Of a DNA stretch of 64,000 bases, positions 14,910 to 23,509 are shown piece by piece (the first letter of the stretch is position 1; every line of letters starts with the position of its first letter). The position numbers and the translations under genes are program-made. This DNA is from an uncultured Eubacteriales bacterium (GTDB lineage: Bacteria; Bacillota; Clostridia; Oscillospirales; UMGS1783): positions 1 through 64,000 of the forward strand of contig CAKSHC010000009.1 in assembly GCA_934456365.1 (NCBI GenBank), written 5' to 3'. The notes below the pieces were generated by a model, which saw only the letters and a program-made list of their open reading frames with translations, made no database searches and had not been told where the DNA came from.

Positions 14910-16315
14910 CGATTCCGAATCCTTTCCACCGTTTGCTCCACGGATTTGTCATTTGCGATGCAGAAATCGCGGCAAAGCGCATAGTAAGGCTCGCGCTCCT
15001 TTTCCAGCGCCGCAAGATCCAAAGAGAGCGGCCGGCCTTCGCGGGCCAGCAGCTCCAGAGGCCGGGTCAGGCAAACCACCTCGCCCCCGGCGCGCAGCGC
15101 CATCCGGTTTTCCCGGTCCAGCACCGCTCCGCCCCCTACCGCCAAAACGGCGCCCCGCTTCCCGGCAAGCTCCCGCACCGTTTCCGCCTCCACCGCGCGG
15201 AAGGCCTCTTCCCCGTCGCGCAGAATCCAGTCCTCGGGGGTGCGCCCCGTCTTCTTTTCGATTTCTTCATCCGAATCCCCAAAAGGGCGCCCCAGCCGAC
15301 GGGCCAGCGCCCGGCCAACCGTTGTTTTCCCCACGCCGGGCAGCCCGATCAGAACGAGATTCCCGTAGGCATCATACAGCTCGCGCTCCAGAGCCGCTTC
15401 GGGAGAGCCAAACTCCTCGCCGCTGAAAATCCGCGCGCTTTCCACCCCCTGCCAGACCAGCATGGAAAGCCCGCCCGCCGAACGGAGCCCCCGCTCGCGG
15501 GCCTCCAGAACCGGCCGGGAGCGAAAGGGCTGATAGGAAAGATCCAAAAGAGCGCAAAGCCCGGGAAAGGAATCCCAGTCCACCTCCGCCGCGCCCGCCG
15601 CTAGCACAAGAACCGTCGCCCGCGCGTCGGTTTCGCCGCGCCCGAGCAGGCGCACCGATTCCGCCCCCTCTTCCCGGCAAACGTCCTCCACCGCCGGGGT
15701 CACGCCGCCGCGCCCCACCACGGCGACCCGCTGCCCCGCCAGAGAAATCCCGGCCCGGCGCGCCAGCTCGCGAAAGCCCTGCACATCCGTGTTGTAGCCG
15801 ATCAGCCGCCCGCCGCGGCAGACTACCGTGTTCACACTGCCCAAACGCGCCGCCAAAGGATCCAGCTCGTCGCAAAGCGCGGCGGCCATCCGCTTATAGG
15901 GCGCCGTCACATTCACCCCGTCAAAGGCCCGGCTCGCCAAAAAAGCCTCGGCCTTTGGCTCATCCAAATCAAACAGGCGGTAGTCGCGCGTCCAGAAGGC
16001 GTTGTGCAGAGCCGGGCTCAGGCTGTCGGAAATCCCTTTCCCCACAAGCCCCCAAACACCCTGCCCCTTCTGCCGAAGCCGCGAGAGGGCGAAAAGCCGC
16101 TCGGAAAGCCCTCGCAGAGCAAAGGCGTCGCGCGGGCAAAGTCCCTCGCAAAGGGCGCGCACCACCGCCGCCTCCCGCGCCGCGTCGCCCACCGGAAAGC
16201 CCTTTTCTTTCTTGAAAGCGCCGATCGCGTCGGTCGCCGCAAAGCGGGAAACCAGCGCTTCTTTGAGCGCCCGGTCCGACCGATCCACCGCAGCCCGCCA
16301 TTCTTCAATCGCCAT
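14906..16315 (-). CDS. Trifunctional chorismate mutase - shikimate dehydrogenase - shikimate kinase
   Basis: 469 residues in three parts. Residues 1-85 are an AroQ-class chorismate mutase: R7, R24, K35, D44, R47, E48, S78 and Q82 align with the E. coli active-site set. Residues about 87-317 are AroE: SDSLSPALHNAFW, NVTAPYK with the catalytic Lys, GSVNTVV, GYNTDVQGF, and VVGRGG instead of the usual GAGG. The NADP half looks some 40 residues short, with GRGETD where NRT and an INxTP strand are expected. Residues 318-469 are AroK: Walker A GLPGVGKTT, DSDEEIE, FRAVE and GGGAV. Start ATG 16315 has GGAGG ahead and overlaps aroC by 11 bp. The order joins steps 4 and 5 with a post-chorismate step. 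Confidence 0.9.
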   Translation of the reverse strand: MAIEEWRAAVDRSDRALKEALVSRFAATDAIGAFKKEKGFPVGDAAREAAVVRALCEGLCPRDAFALRGLSERLFALSRLRQKGQGVWGLVGKGISDSLSPALHNAFWTRDYRLFDLDEPKAEAFLASRAFDGVNVTAPYKRMAAALCDELDPLAARLGSVNTVVCRGGRLIGYNTDVQGFRELARRAGISLAGQRVAVVGRGGVTPAVEDVCREEGAESVRLLGRGETDARATVLVLAAGAAEVDWDSFPGLCALLDLSYQPFRSRPVLEARERGLRSAGGLSMLVWQGVESARIFSGEEFGSPEAALERELYDAYGNLVLIGLPGVGKTTVGRALARRLGRPFGDSDEEIEKKTGRTPEDWILRDGEEAFRAVEAETVRELAGKRGAVLAVGGGAVLDRENRMALRAGGEVVCLTRPLELLAREGRPLSLDLAALEKEREPYYALCRDFCIANDKSVEQTVERIRNR

Positions 16316-17372
16316 GTCCGTTCCTCCACAAAAGATCGCCCGCCACCAGTCCCAGGCAGGCCTCCGCCACCGGCACAGCCCGCACGGCAAAGCAGGGGTC
16401 GTGTCGCCCGCGAATGCGCAGCAGCGCCGGCTCCCCCGTTTCCAGATCCACCGTTTTCTGCTCCCTCGCAATGGAGGGCGTGGGCTTGCAGGCCAGAGAG
16501 AAGAGCAGGGGCATCCCGGTCGTGTAGCCGCCCAGCAGGCCGCCGGCGCGGTTGGTTTCGGTTTTCAGCGGCGTGCCTGGCAGATAGGGATCGTTGTTTT
16601 CCGAGCCGCGCAAAGCCGCGCCCGCAAAGCCGCTGCCGAAGCTGACCCCCTTCACCCCCGGCACCGCAAAAAGCAAATGCCCCAAAAGGCTTTCCCAGCC
16701 GTCGAAAAAGGGCTCGCCCGTCCCGACGGGCAGCCCCGTCGCCGCGCATTCGATCACCCCTCCCAGCGAATCGCCCTCCTCGCCCGCCCGGGCGATCGCC
16801 GCGCGCATGGCCTCGCCCGCCTCGCGGGAAAGCACGGGAAAATCCTTCCCGATTTGGGAAAGCTCGGGCGATACCGGGTCAAAGGCCCGATCCGACACAG
16901 CCCCGACCGACAACAGATGCGCCCCCACCGCAATCCCCTGCCGCGCCAGGATCTGCAGGCAGATCCCGCCCGCCGCGCAAAGCGGCGCCGTCATCCGCCC
17001 CGAGGCCGTGCCCGACCCGGTCAAAACGCGCCCGCCGCGCACCAGAGCCGGATAATCGGCGTGGGAGGGGCGCGGAAAACGCGAAAAATCCGCGTAATCT
17101 TCCGGGCGAATATCCCGGTTCCGGATTTCCAGCCGCAGAGGCTCCCCGGTCGTCTTTCCCTGGGAAAGCCCGGATAAAAATTCCACCTCGTCCGGCTCCC
17201 GCCGCGGGGAAACGCCTTCACGCCCCGGCGCGCGGCGGTGCAGAAAGGCCGCCAAAGCCTCCCGATCCAAAGGCTCGCCCGCCGGAAGCCCCTCTACCAC
17301 AGCACCCACAGAGGGCGCGTGGGACGCGCCGAACAGGCTGATCTTCAAATGCTCACCGAAGCAAAACGACAT
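16305..17372 (-). CDS. aroC: Chorismate synthase
   Basis: 355 residues. SLFGASHAPSVGAVVEGLPAG is the N-terminal family signature, followed by FPRPSHADYPALVRGG, GSGTASGRMT and ENNDPYLPGT; the terminal part RHDPCFAVRAVPVAEAC is the second signature. It eliminates phosphate from EPSP to give chorismate using reduced FMN. Several consensus positions are altered (for example RPSHAD for RPGHAD), but the residues for FMN and substrate seem in place. ATG 17372 has GGAGGAAG ahead and lies within the last codons of aroA (20-bp overlap), so translation is coupled. Confidence 0.96.
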   Translation of the reverse strand: MSFCFGEHLKISLFGASHAPSVGAVVEGLPAGEPLDREALAAFLHRRAPGREGVSPRREPDEVEFLSGLSQGKTTGEPLRLEIRNRDIRPEDYADFSRFPRPSHADYPALVRGGRVLTGSGTASGRMTAPLCAAGGICLQILARQGIAVGAHLLSVGAVSDRAFDPVSPELSQIGKDFPVLSREAGEAMRAAIARAGEEGDSLGGVIECAATGLPVGTGEPFFDGWESLLGHLLFAVPGVKGVSFGSGFAGAALRGSENNDPYLPGTPLKTETNRAGGLLGGYTTGMPLLFSLACKPTPSIAREQKTVDLETGEPALLRIRGRHDPCFAVRAVPVAEACLGLVAGDLLWRNGHGD

Positions 17373-18591
17373 CGGCTCTTCCTCCCAGCTTGCAAAAATC
17401 CTCAAAAAATCCCGGATAGGATTTTTCCACCTCTTCCGTGTGGCTTACCCGCAAAGGCCCGCTCGCCCAAAGGGCGCTCAAAGCCGCCGCCATCACCACC
17501 CGGTGATCCGGCGCTGTCGCAGGGGCTCCTCCCCGCAGCTGCCCGCCGCGCACCCAAAAGCAATCGCCCTGCACCGCGCATTCGATCCCCTGAGCGCGCA
17601 GCAGCGCGCAAAGCGCCGCCGGCCGATCGCTCTCCTTGGCGCGCAGACGCGCAATACCGCCCAGGCGCGTTTCTCCCTGCGCGTGCGCGCCCAAAACCGC
17701 ATAAATCGGGAAAAGATCCGGCGTGTCGGTCAGATCAAGCTCCGCGCCCCACAGGTCGGAAGGAAAAACGGAAACCAGATCCGCATTCTCCTCCACCCGC
17801 GCGCCAAAAGCACGCAGCCCGTCCGTGATCCGACGATCCGCCTGCAAAGAATCCATCCGCAGCCCGCGCACCCCAACCGCACCGCGCGCCCCGGCCGCCA
17901 GGAAAAAGGCCGCCGCCGACCAGTCGCCCTCCACAAGGCACCGCCCCGGCGACCGGTATCGCTGCCCGCCGGGCACCCGAAAGCCGCCCGCCTCCCGGAA
18001 GCTCCGCACCCCGAAAAGCGCCAGCACCTCCCGCGTCAGCTCCACATACGACGAAGAAACCGCCCCCTCCACCAGGATCCGGCTCTCCTCCTCCAGAAGC
18101 GGCAAAGCAAACAAAAGCCCCGAAACAAACTGCGAGCTGATCGGCCGATCCAGCCGATACTCCCCCGGCGTCAATCGCCCGCAAAGGCGCAGCGGCAGCT
18201 CCCGAGCCGAAAGAGAAGCCCCATGCGCCTGCAAAAGATCCGTCAGCTCGCCGTGCGGCCGCGGCGCGCCGGTCAGAAAAACCTCCTCGCCCCGCGCCGC
18301 CAGAACCGGCAGCAGAAACCGCGCCGTCGCCCCGCTGTCTTTCGTATCGATTTTCTTCAATTCGTCCTGTCCGGGAACCACCCGAAGTCCCCCGGGGATC
18401 CGATCCGCCTGCGCGCCAAGCGCGCCGACGGCCCGCGCCATCGTTTCCACGTCGCGGCAGATCCGGTTCAGTTCGATCTCCGTCGATTCTTCACAGAGAG
18501 CCGCCGCCAGCAAAATCCGCTGTGCCGCCGATTTGGAAGGCGGCGCGGTGAGAACGCCCGACAGCTTTCCGGGCAAAATCATTCGATCCAT
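17353..18591 (-). CDS. aroA: 3-phosphoshikimate 1-carboxyvinyltransferase (EPSP synthase)
   Basis: 412 residues. Motifs: TAPPSKSAAQRILLAAAL (PEP/shikimate-phosphate loop with Lys and Ser), KDSGATARFLLPVLAA in the glyphosate/PEP loop, RPHGELTDLL, SSQFVSGLLFALPL, VEGDWSAAAFFLAAGA, and RAKESDRPAAL. It joins PEP to shikimate-3-phosphate. In the active-site loop, Ala and Phe replace the Thr97 and Pro101 of E. coli numbering, a natural Gram-positive-type divergence. The ATG at 18591 overlaps the aroB stop by 13 bp, with GAGGAAAAG as ribosome site. Confidence 0.96.
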   Translation of the reverse strand: MDRMILPGKLSGVLTAPPSKSAAQRILLAAALCEESTEIELNRICRDVETMARAVGALGAQADRIPGGLRVVPGQDELKKIDTKDSGATARFLLPVLAARGEEVFLTGAPRPHGELTDLLQAHGASLSARELPLRLCGRLTPGEYRLDRPISSQFVSGLLFALPLLEEESRILVEGAVSSSYVELTREVLALFGVRSFREAGGFRVPGGQRYRSPGRCLVEGDWSAAAFFLAAGARGAVGVRGLRMDSLQADRRITDGLRAFGARVEENADLVSVFPSDLWGAELDLTDTPDLFPIYAVLGAHAQGETRLGGIARLRAKESDRPAALCALLRAQGIECAVQGDCFWVRGGQLRGGAPATAPDHRVVMAAALSALWASGPLRVSHTEEVEKSYPGFFEDFCKLGGRADVVLLR

Positions 18592-19625
18592 TTCTTTTCC
18601 TCAAAAATTTCGGGAAGCTTTTCCACCGGAATCTCGCAAAATTCCCAGTTCCCCGGCGCTTTGGGCAAAACAAAGCGGATGCTTCCGCCCCGGCGTTTTT
18701 TGTCCGAAACCATCGCCCGGCAAAGCTGCTTTGGCAAGATCCCGGTTTCGGTCGGCAACCCAAGAGCGCGCAGCAGCCGGGAAACCCGCTCCGTCAATCC
18801 CTTCTCGGCCCGTCCCATCCGCTCGGAAAGCGCGCAGGCCAAACAAAGCCCGATCGCCACCGCGTCGCCGTGGGACACCCCAAAATGCGACCGGGCCTCG
18901 ATCGCATGGGCAAAGGTGTGGCCCAGGTTGAGCGCCGCGCGCCGTCCCTGATCCCGGAAATCCTCTTCCACAAAGGCTCTCTTCACCAAAATCGCCCGCT
19001 CAACGAGCTCTTCCTCCGCCCGTTCCCCGGCCTCGAGGCGTTCAAAAAGCGGCGCGTCAGCCAAAAGCGCAACCTTCACGATCTCGGCCAGTCCCTGCCG
19101 GTAAACCGGCGCGGGCAGCGTTTTCAGCGTGTCAAAATCCATCCAGACCCCGGCCGGGGACGCAAAGCACCCCACCCGGTTTTTCGCCCCACGCAGATTG
19201 ATCGCCGTTTTCCCGCCGACCGACGCGTCCACCTGCCCGAGCAGCGTGGTCGGCAAAAGAAAGCAGCGGATGCCGCGCAGATAAGTCGCCGCCGCAAAGC
19301 CCGCCGCGTCGCAGACAGCCCCGCCGCCCAGCGCCACCACCGCGTCCGTGCGGTCAAAGCCCAGCCGCTCAAGAGCCGCCCAGAGCCGCCGCACCTGAAA
19401 AAGGGATTTCGCCCGCTCTCCGCCAGGCAGCAAAACCGTGAAAACCTGGCAAACGCCCTCCAGCGAGGCCTTCAGCGCGGGCAGATGCGCGAGCGCCCCG
19501 CGATCGGCCGCAATCAGAAGCTTTCCGGCCGAAAAGGGCTTCAGCTCTTCTCCCATGCGCCCCAAAAGCCCCCGGCCCAGCCGGGCTTCATACCCGGGCT
19601 CTCCCCGGAAAGAAACGCTTCTCAT
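18579..19625 (-). CDS. aroB: 3-dehydroquinate synthase
   Basis: 348 residues. NAD-binding and catalytic segments are clear: LLPGGERAKSLFQV, DAVVALGGGAVCDAAGFAAATYLRG, FLLPTTLLGQVDASVGGKTAINL, GLAEIVKVALL, and LNLGHTFAHAIEA with zinc-binding His residues, then SHGDAVAIG. It converts DAHP to 3-dehydroquinate. A GAGGGAAAAGGG ribosome site precedes ATG 19625. It starts 10 bp after nadC. No DAHP synthase gene is in this window, so step one is encoded elsewhere. Confidence 0.97.
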   Translation of the reverse strand: MRSVSFRGEPGYEARLGRGLLGRMGEELKPFSAGKLLIAADRGALAHLPALKASLEGVCQVFTVLLPGGERAKSLFQVRRLWAALERLGFDRTDAVVALGGGAVCDAAGFAAATYLRGIRCFLLPTTLLGQVDASVGGKTAINLRGAKNRVGCFASPAGVWMDFDTLKTLPAPVYRQGLAEIVKVALLADAPLFERLEAGERAEEELVERAILVKRAFVEEDFRDQGRRAALNLGHTFAHAIEARSHFGVSHGDAVAIGLCLACALSERMGRAEKGLTERVSRLLRALGLPTETGILPKQLCRAMVSDKKRRGGSIRFVLPKAPGNWEFCEIPVEKLPEIFEEKKWIE

Positions 19626-19635
19626 CCCTTTTCCC

Positions 19636-20460
19636 TCAGCAAAATTCCAAAGAAATATCCATCGCTGCCACCGAATGGGTCAGCCCGCCGATCGAGATCA
19701 CATCCACCCCCGCCTCGGCAATGGCCCACAGATCCCGACGCTCCATGTTTCCGCTTGCTTCCACGATCGCCCGGCCGCCGATCCGCTCCACAGCCCGCCG
19801 GATCTCCGGCAGCTCCATATTGTCGAGCATGATAATATCCGCCCCGGCAGCTAAAGCCTCGTCGACCTGCCCGAGCGTTTCGCATTCCACCTCGATCATC
19901 CGCAAAAAAGGCGCCCGGCTCCGCGCCGCCGCGCAGGCCACCGCGATCGAGCCGGCGGCACGGATGTGGTTGTCTTTGATCAAAACGCCGTCGGCCAGAT
20001 TGAAGCGATGATTCTCGCATCCGCCGCAGCGCACGGCGTATTTCTCCAATGCCCGCAGCCCCGGCGTGGTTTTCCGGGTGTCCACCACCCGCACCCCCGC
20101 CGGAACCAGCTCGCGCGTCTGACGCGCTTTCGTGGCCACCGCGCAAAGCCGCTGCAGAAAGTTCAGCGCCGTGCGCTCGGCCGCCAGAATGCTGCGCGCC
20201 GGGCCGGAAACCCGGGCGATCGTTTCCCCGGCAAAGATCGGCTCGCCATCCCGCTTGAGCACCTCAAACCGCACCGCAGGATCCAGCAGCGCAAAGCAGC
20301 GCGCGCAAACCTCCAGCCCGCAGGCGATCCCGTCCTGCCGCGTCACCAGCTCGCCGCAGGCGATTGCATCCTCGGCAACGGTCGCCAGCGTGGTAATGTC
20401 GCCCGCGCCAATGTCTTCCTTTAGGGCCAAACGGATGATCTCATCCATCATCAGTTCCAT
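19636..20460 (-). CDS. nadC: Nicotinate-nucleotide pyrophosphorylase (quinolinate phosphoribosyltransferase)
   Basis: 274 residues. EDIGAGDITTLAT, AERTALNFLQRLCAVAT, VDTRKTTPGLRALEKYAVRC, LIKDNHI, and the tail SGNMERRDLWAIAEAGVDVISIGGLTHS are the QPRT signatures binding quinolinate and PRPP. It makes nicotinate mononucleotide. Its start overlaps the end of nadB by 10 bp. A neighbouring in-frame Met (residue 4 or 5) is an alternative start. Confidence 0.96.
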   Translation of the reverse strand: MELMMDEIIRLALKEDIGAGDITTLATVAEDAIACGELVTRQDGIACGLEVCARCFALLDPAVRFEVLKRDGEPIFAGETIARVSGPARSILAAERTALNFLQRLCAVATKARQTRELVPAGVRVVDTRKTTPGLRALEKYAVRCGGCENHRFNLADGVLIKDNHIRAAGSIAVACAAARSRAPFLRMIEVECETLGQVDEALAAGADIIMLDNMELPEIRRAVERIGGRAIVEASGNMERRDLWAIAEAGVDVISIGGLTHSVAAMDISLEFC

Positions 20461-21992
20461 CTTGCTTCATCCTCCCGATAGTGTCCGCCCACGCTCTCCC
20501 GGCGCGCCAGCGCCGCCGCCAAAATCTCGCGCCCCACACTGGCCATGTGCAAAACCTCCCGGTGCGCCGCCCGGCAAAGCCGCCGCGCCTCCAGGTCCTC
20601 GATCATCCGATCCAACCGCGCAATCCCCTTCGTCAGATCCCGGGCATTGCGCACAATGCCGCCATCCGCCGTCATCACCCGGCGCACACTGTCGCGGTAA
20701 TCGTCCGCCCGCTCCCGATCCTCGGCATAGTTTCCGGCCTCTCTCTGCGGCACCGACAAAGCGCACGCCTCAAAACCGGCCAAGTCCTGCGCGCTCCGGC
20801 GGCCAAACACCAGGCACTCCAGCAGCGAATTCGATGCCAGCCGGTTGGCGCCGTGCACCCCCGTGCAGGCCGACTCGCCCACGCACCAAAGCCCCGCCAC
20901 GCTCGTGCGCCCCCAAAGATCGGTTGCCACGCCGCCCATAAAATAATGCTGGGTCGGGATCACCGGGATCCTCTCCCGCGTGATATCCACCCCTGCGGAA
21001 AGGCAGGTATCGTAAATATGCGGAAAGCGCTCGCGCGCAAAATCCGGCCCCTTGGAGCAGATGTCCAGATAGGCGCATTCCTCGCCCGTTTCCCGCATCC
21101 GCCGCCAGATCTCCCGCGCCACCACATCGCGCGGCGCCAGATCCTCCAGAGGATGCTTTCCCTCCATGATCCGCCGCCCCGCGCCGTCGTAGAGCAGACC
21201 GCCGTCGCCGCGCACCGCCTCCGAAATCAGAAAAACCTGCCCGTGCGAATCCGGGCGGGCAAATCCCGTCGGGTGGAACTGCACAAATTCCATGTTCTTC
21301 AAAGCAGCCCCCGCCCGGCGCGCCGCGTCGATCCCGTCGCCGGTCGAGGCCGAGGGATTGGTCGTAAACCGGTAAAGCCGCCCAACCCCGCCAGTGGCCA
21401 AAACCACCCGCCGCGTCGGCACATAATGCATCCCGTGCGCGTCATACGCCACGCCGCACACGCCCTTTTCATCGGTCACCACATCGCAAAGCGCCGCCCC
21501 GGCGCGCACCTCGACCTGCGGCCGAGCCAGAAGCTGTTCGTAAAGCCGCTGCAGGATCACCCGCCCCGTCACATCCTTGCCGCAGTGGATGATCCGCTTA
21601 TAGCTGTGGCTTCCTTCCCGGCCCACATCGATCCGCCCCGCCGGGGTGCGGTCGAAGGGAACGCCCAGCGCCGTCAGATCCCGGATCCGATCCGGCCCCT
21701 CCGTCACAAGAACCCGCACCGCCGCCTCGTCGCAAAGCCCCGCGCCGGCCGCGAGCGTGTCGCGGATGTGGGCTTCAAAGCTGTCCTCCGGCAAAGTCAC
21801 CGCCGCCACCCCGCCCTGCGCATACCAGGACGAGGCATTGCGCGCGTCCCGCTTGAGCAGGAGCAAAACCCGCATGGAATCCGGCAGATTCAAAGCCGTA
21901 TAGACCCCGGCAAGCCCCCCGCCCACGATCACCGCGTCAAACTCCCGCTCGGCGATCGCCGAAAAGGGCTCTTCGCATAAAATCCGTCTCAC
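20451..21992 (-). CDS. nadB: L-aspartate oxidase
   Basis: 513 residues. FAD site DAVIVGGGLAGVYTALNLP, WYAQGGVAAVTLPEDSFEAH, MEFVQFHPTGFA, and HGANRLASNSLLECLVFG, which marks L-aspartate oxidase within the fumarate-reductase/SdhA group. It oxidises aspartate to iminoaspartate for quinolinate. The start is GTG at 21992: GGGAGG lies 7 bp ahead and GTGA overlaps the tadA stop by four bases; longer in-frame starts fall inside tadA. The usual partner nadA (quinolinate synthase) does not occur in this operon or window. Confidence 0.96.
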   Translation of the reverse strand: MRRILCEEPFSAIAEREFDAVIVGGGLAGVYTALNLPDSMRVLLLLKRDARNASSWYAQGGVAAVTLPEDSFEAHIRDTLAAGAGLCDEAAVRVLVTEGPDRIRDLTALGVPFDRTPAGRIDVGREGSHSYKRIIHCGKDVTGRVILQRLYEQLLARPQVEVRAGAALCDVVTDEKGVCGVAYDAHGMHYVPTRRVVLATGGVGRLYRFTTNPSASTGDGIDAARRAGAALKNMEFVQFHPTGFARPDSHGQVFLISEAVRGDGGLLYDGAGRRIMEGKHPLEDLAPRDVVAREIWRRMRETGEECAYLDICSKGPDFARERFPHIYDTCLSAGVDITRERIPVIPTQHYFMGGVATDLWGRTSVAGLWCVGESACTGVHGANRLASNSLLECLVFGRRSAQDLAGFEACALSVPQREAGNYAEDRERADDYRDSVRRVMTADGGIVRNARDLTKGIARLDRMIEDLEARRLCRAAHREVLHMASVGREILAAALARRESVGGHYREDEARWN

Positions 21993-22462
21993 CGCGCATC
22001 CTCCCCGTTTCGTTTCGTCTTTCGCAGCCGACAAAAAAAGGCGCGAAGCAGCTCGGCGCATTCTTCCCCGCAAACGCCGCTTCGCACCGTAACCTCCGTA
22101 TCAAAGGGCAGCGCAAAAAGCTGAAGCTTTGAGCCCACCGCCCCCATTTTTTCATCCGTCGCCCCGTAATACACCGTGCGCAGCCGCGCGTTGAGAATCG
22201 CCCCCGCGCACATCGGGCAGGGCTCCAGCGTCACATACAGATCGCACCCGTCCAGCCGCCAACTCCCCTCCCGGGCACAGGCCGCCTCGATCGCCTCGAT
22301 CTCGGCATGGGAAAGCGCGCTCTGCTTCTCTTCGCGCCGGTTGCGCCCCTCGCCGATGATCCGGCCCTGACGCACCACCACCGCGCCGACAGGGATCTCC
22401 CCGGCCGCCGCCGCCTCGCGCGCCAGCTCCATCGCGCGGCGCATAAAATCCTCGTGCGTCAT
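21989..22462 (-). CDS. tadA: tRNA-adenosine deaminase
   Basis: 157 residues. Zinc deaminase motifs SHAEIEAIEAA (His, catalytic Glu) and VTLEPCPMCAGAILNARL (Cys, Cys), plus DEKMGAVGSKLQLF and the basic tail RLRKTKR typical of TadA. It edits A34 to inosine in tRNA-Arg(ACG). MTHEDFMRRAMELA is the usual opening; ATG 22462 overlaps the stop of the CPBP gene (ATGA) with GGGGAG as ribosome site. Placement between a protease and NAD genes seems driven by operon packing rather than pathway. Confidence 0.96.
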   Translation of the reverse strand: MTHEDFMRRAMELAREAAAAGEIPVGAVVVRQGRIIGEGRNRREEKQSALSHAEIEAIEAACAREGSWRLDGCDLYVTLEPCPMCAGAILNARLRTVYYGATDEKMGAVGSKLQLFALPFDTEVTVRSGVCGEECAELLRAFFCRLRKTKRNGEDAR

Positions 22463-23418
22463 AAAGCGCTCCCCAAAAAAGCTCCGCACAGCATCACAGC
22501 CAGCGAAAGGATCATCAGAGGATTGGCCATCGCCGCTCCCATCGCCGTCTTACCGCTCAGCCGGGGCTGCTCGCCCAGCCGGCGCGGGCGCAGCGCCATC
22601 GCGCAAAGGCACCCCAGCCCGATCAGAAACAGAACGGCAAAGCAGCCGATAAAGATCAGAGAGGCCGTGCGCGAGGAATTCGTGTAGAAATCCACCGTCA
22701 GGCTCACATAGGCCAGCGCATTGTTGATCGCATGGATCACCACCCCGCCCCAGAAAGAGCCCGTCGCCAGATAAACATAGCCTAAAATCAGCCCCACGCA
22801 AAAAGCGAAGGGGATCTGCCCGAAATTCATGTGCATCATCCCAAACAGAAGCGCCGACACAAACACCGCCACGCCCCCGTTGTAGCGCGCGATCCGCCCG
22901 CAGATCACCCCGCGGAAACAGGCCTCCTCCAACAAAGCCGGAGCCGGCACCAGAATGAGAAAAACCAGAAGATCGCTCACCGGATCCCCCGTCACCGCGA
23001 TCAGATCGCCCGAGGAAAGCGGGCTCCAGATGGCCGAAGCCTGCGAAAGCATGGTGAAGTAATAATTCACAGCCAAAGCCCCCATCGCCCCGGCAAAAAC
23101 CAGCCGCCAATCGTTCGGAGGCGCAAGCCGGAAGTATTCCCTGTCCGGATCGCGGTGCCGCACAATCAGATAAATCCCCAGCGGCAGCGCAAAAGTGCCC
23201 ACATAGGTCCCCAAATACGCCACCAGCTGCACCCGGTTTTGCGCAATGGCCAAAGCCGTCCCGGAGGGATTCAGCTCCGCCGTTTCAAAAAGGCCCGTCA
23301 AAACCAAAATCTGGCTGAGCAGCGTGTTGAGCCCCAAATGCAGCACAAAAATCAGGCATAATAGCAAAACCTCCCGATAGAGGGCTCTCTTGTCGCGCTC
23401 CTCGCAAAGCTTTTCCAC
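22459..23418 (-). CDS. CPBP family intramembrane metalloprotease
   Basis: 319 residues with about eight membrane segments. The three CPBP (Abi/CAAX) motifs are present: EEACFRG (EExxxR), FGMMHMNFG (FxxxH) and HAINNALAY (HxxxN). Family members cleave or process membrane-embedded peptides; some bacterial ones confer bacteriocin immunity. The start is GTG 23418, after AAGGGGA at about 10 bp, with a good promoter 30 bp further up; longer starts cross that promoter. It is the first gene of the tadA-nad-aro operon. Confidence 0.9.
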   Translation of the reverse strand: MEKLCEERDKRALYREVLLLCLIFVLHLGLNTLLSQILVLTGLFETAELNPSGTALAIAQNRVQLVAYLGTYVGTFALPLGIYLIVRHRDPDREYFRLAPPNDWRLVFAGAMGALAVNYYFTMLSQASAIWSPLSSGDLIAVTGDPVSDLLVFLILVPAPALLEEACFRGVICGRIARYNGGVAVFVSALLFGMMHMNFGQIPFAFCVGLILGYVYLATGSFWGGVVIHAINNALAYVSLTVDFYTNSSRTASLIFIGCFAVLFLIGLGCLCAMALRPRRLGEQPRLSGKTAMGAAMANPLMILSLAVMLCGAFLGSAL

Positions 23419-23448
23419 ACAGATCCCCTTCCCACTGGCTTTTTTCTT

Positions 23449-23477
23449 ATTGTACCACGCCTTTCCCCGAAAATCAA
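23449..23477 (-). promoter_or_regulatory. Promoter of the CPBP-tadA-nad-aro operon
   Basis: Minus strand TTGATT (23472-23477), 17-bp spacer, TACAAT (23449-23454). Confidence 0.7.
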
Positions 23478-23505
23478 GGAGCGGCGGAATCCTCTCCGCC
23501 GCTCC
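23478..23505 (-). terminator. GC-rich hairpin after the XRE regulator gene
   Basis: GGAGCGGCGGA-atcctc-TCCGCCGCTCC is a perfect 11-bp stem just past the stop at 23510. The minus-strand T-tract is poor (TTGATTTTC), and the -35 box of the next operon abuts it, so some read-through into the nad-aro operon is possible. Confidence 0.55.
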
Positions 23506-23509
23506 TTCT

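Noticed and set aside
17353..18591. Natural glyphosate resistance of AroA from the altered active-site loop
   Set aside because: The Ala and Phe substitutions occur in Gram-positive enzymes generally, and the loop Gly is kept; sequence alone does not support a resistance claim.
23419..23509. Riboswitch ahead of the nad-aro operon
   Set aside because: The leader is too short, and the single GC-rich hairpin fits the end of the preceding gene.
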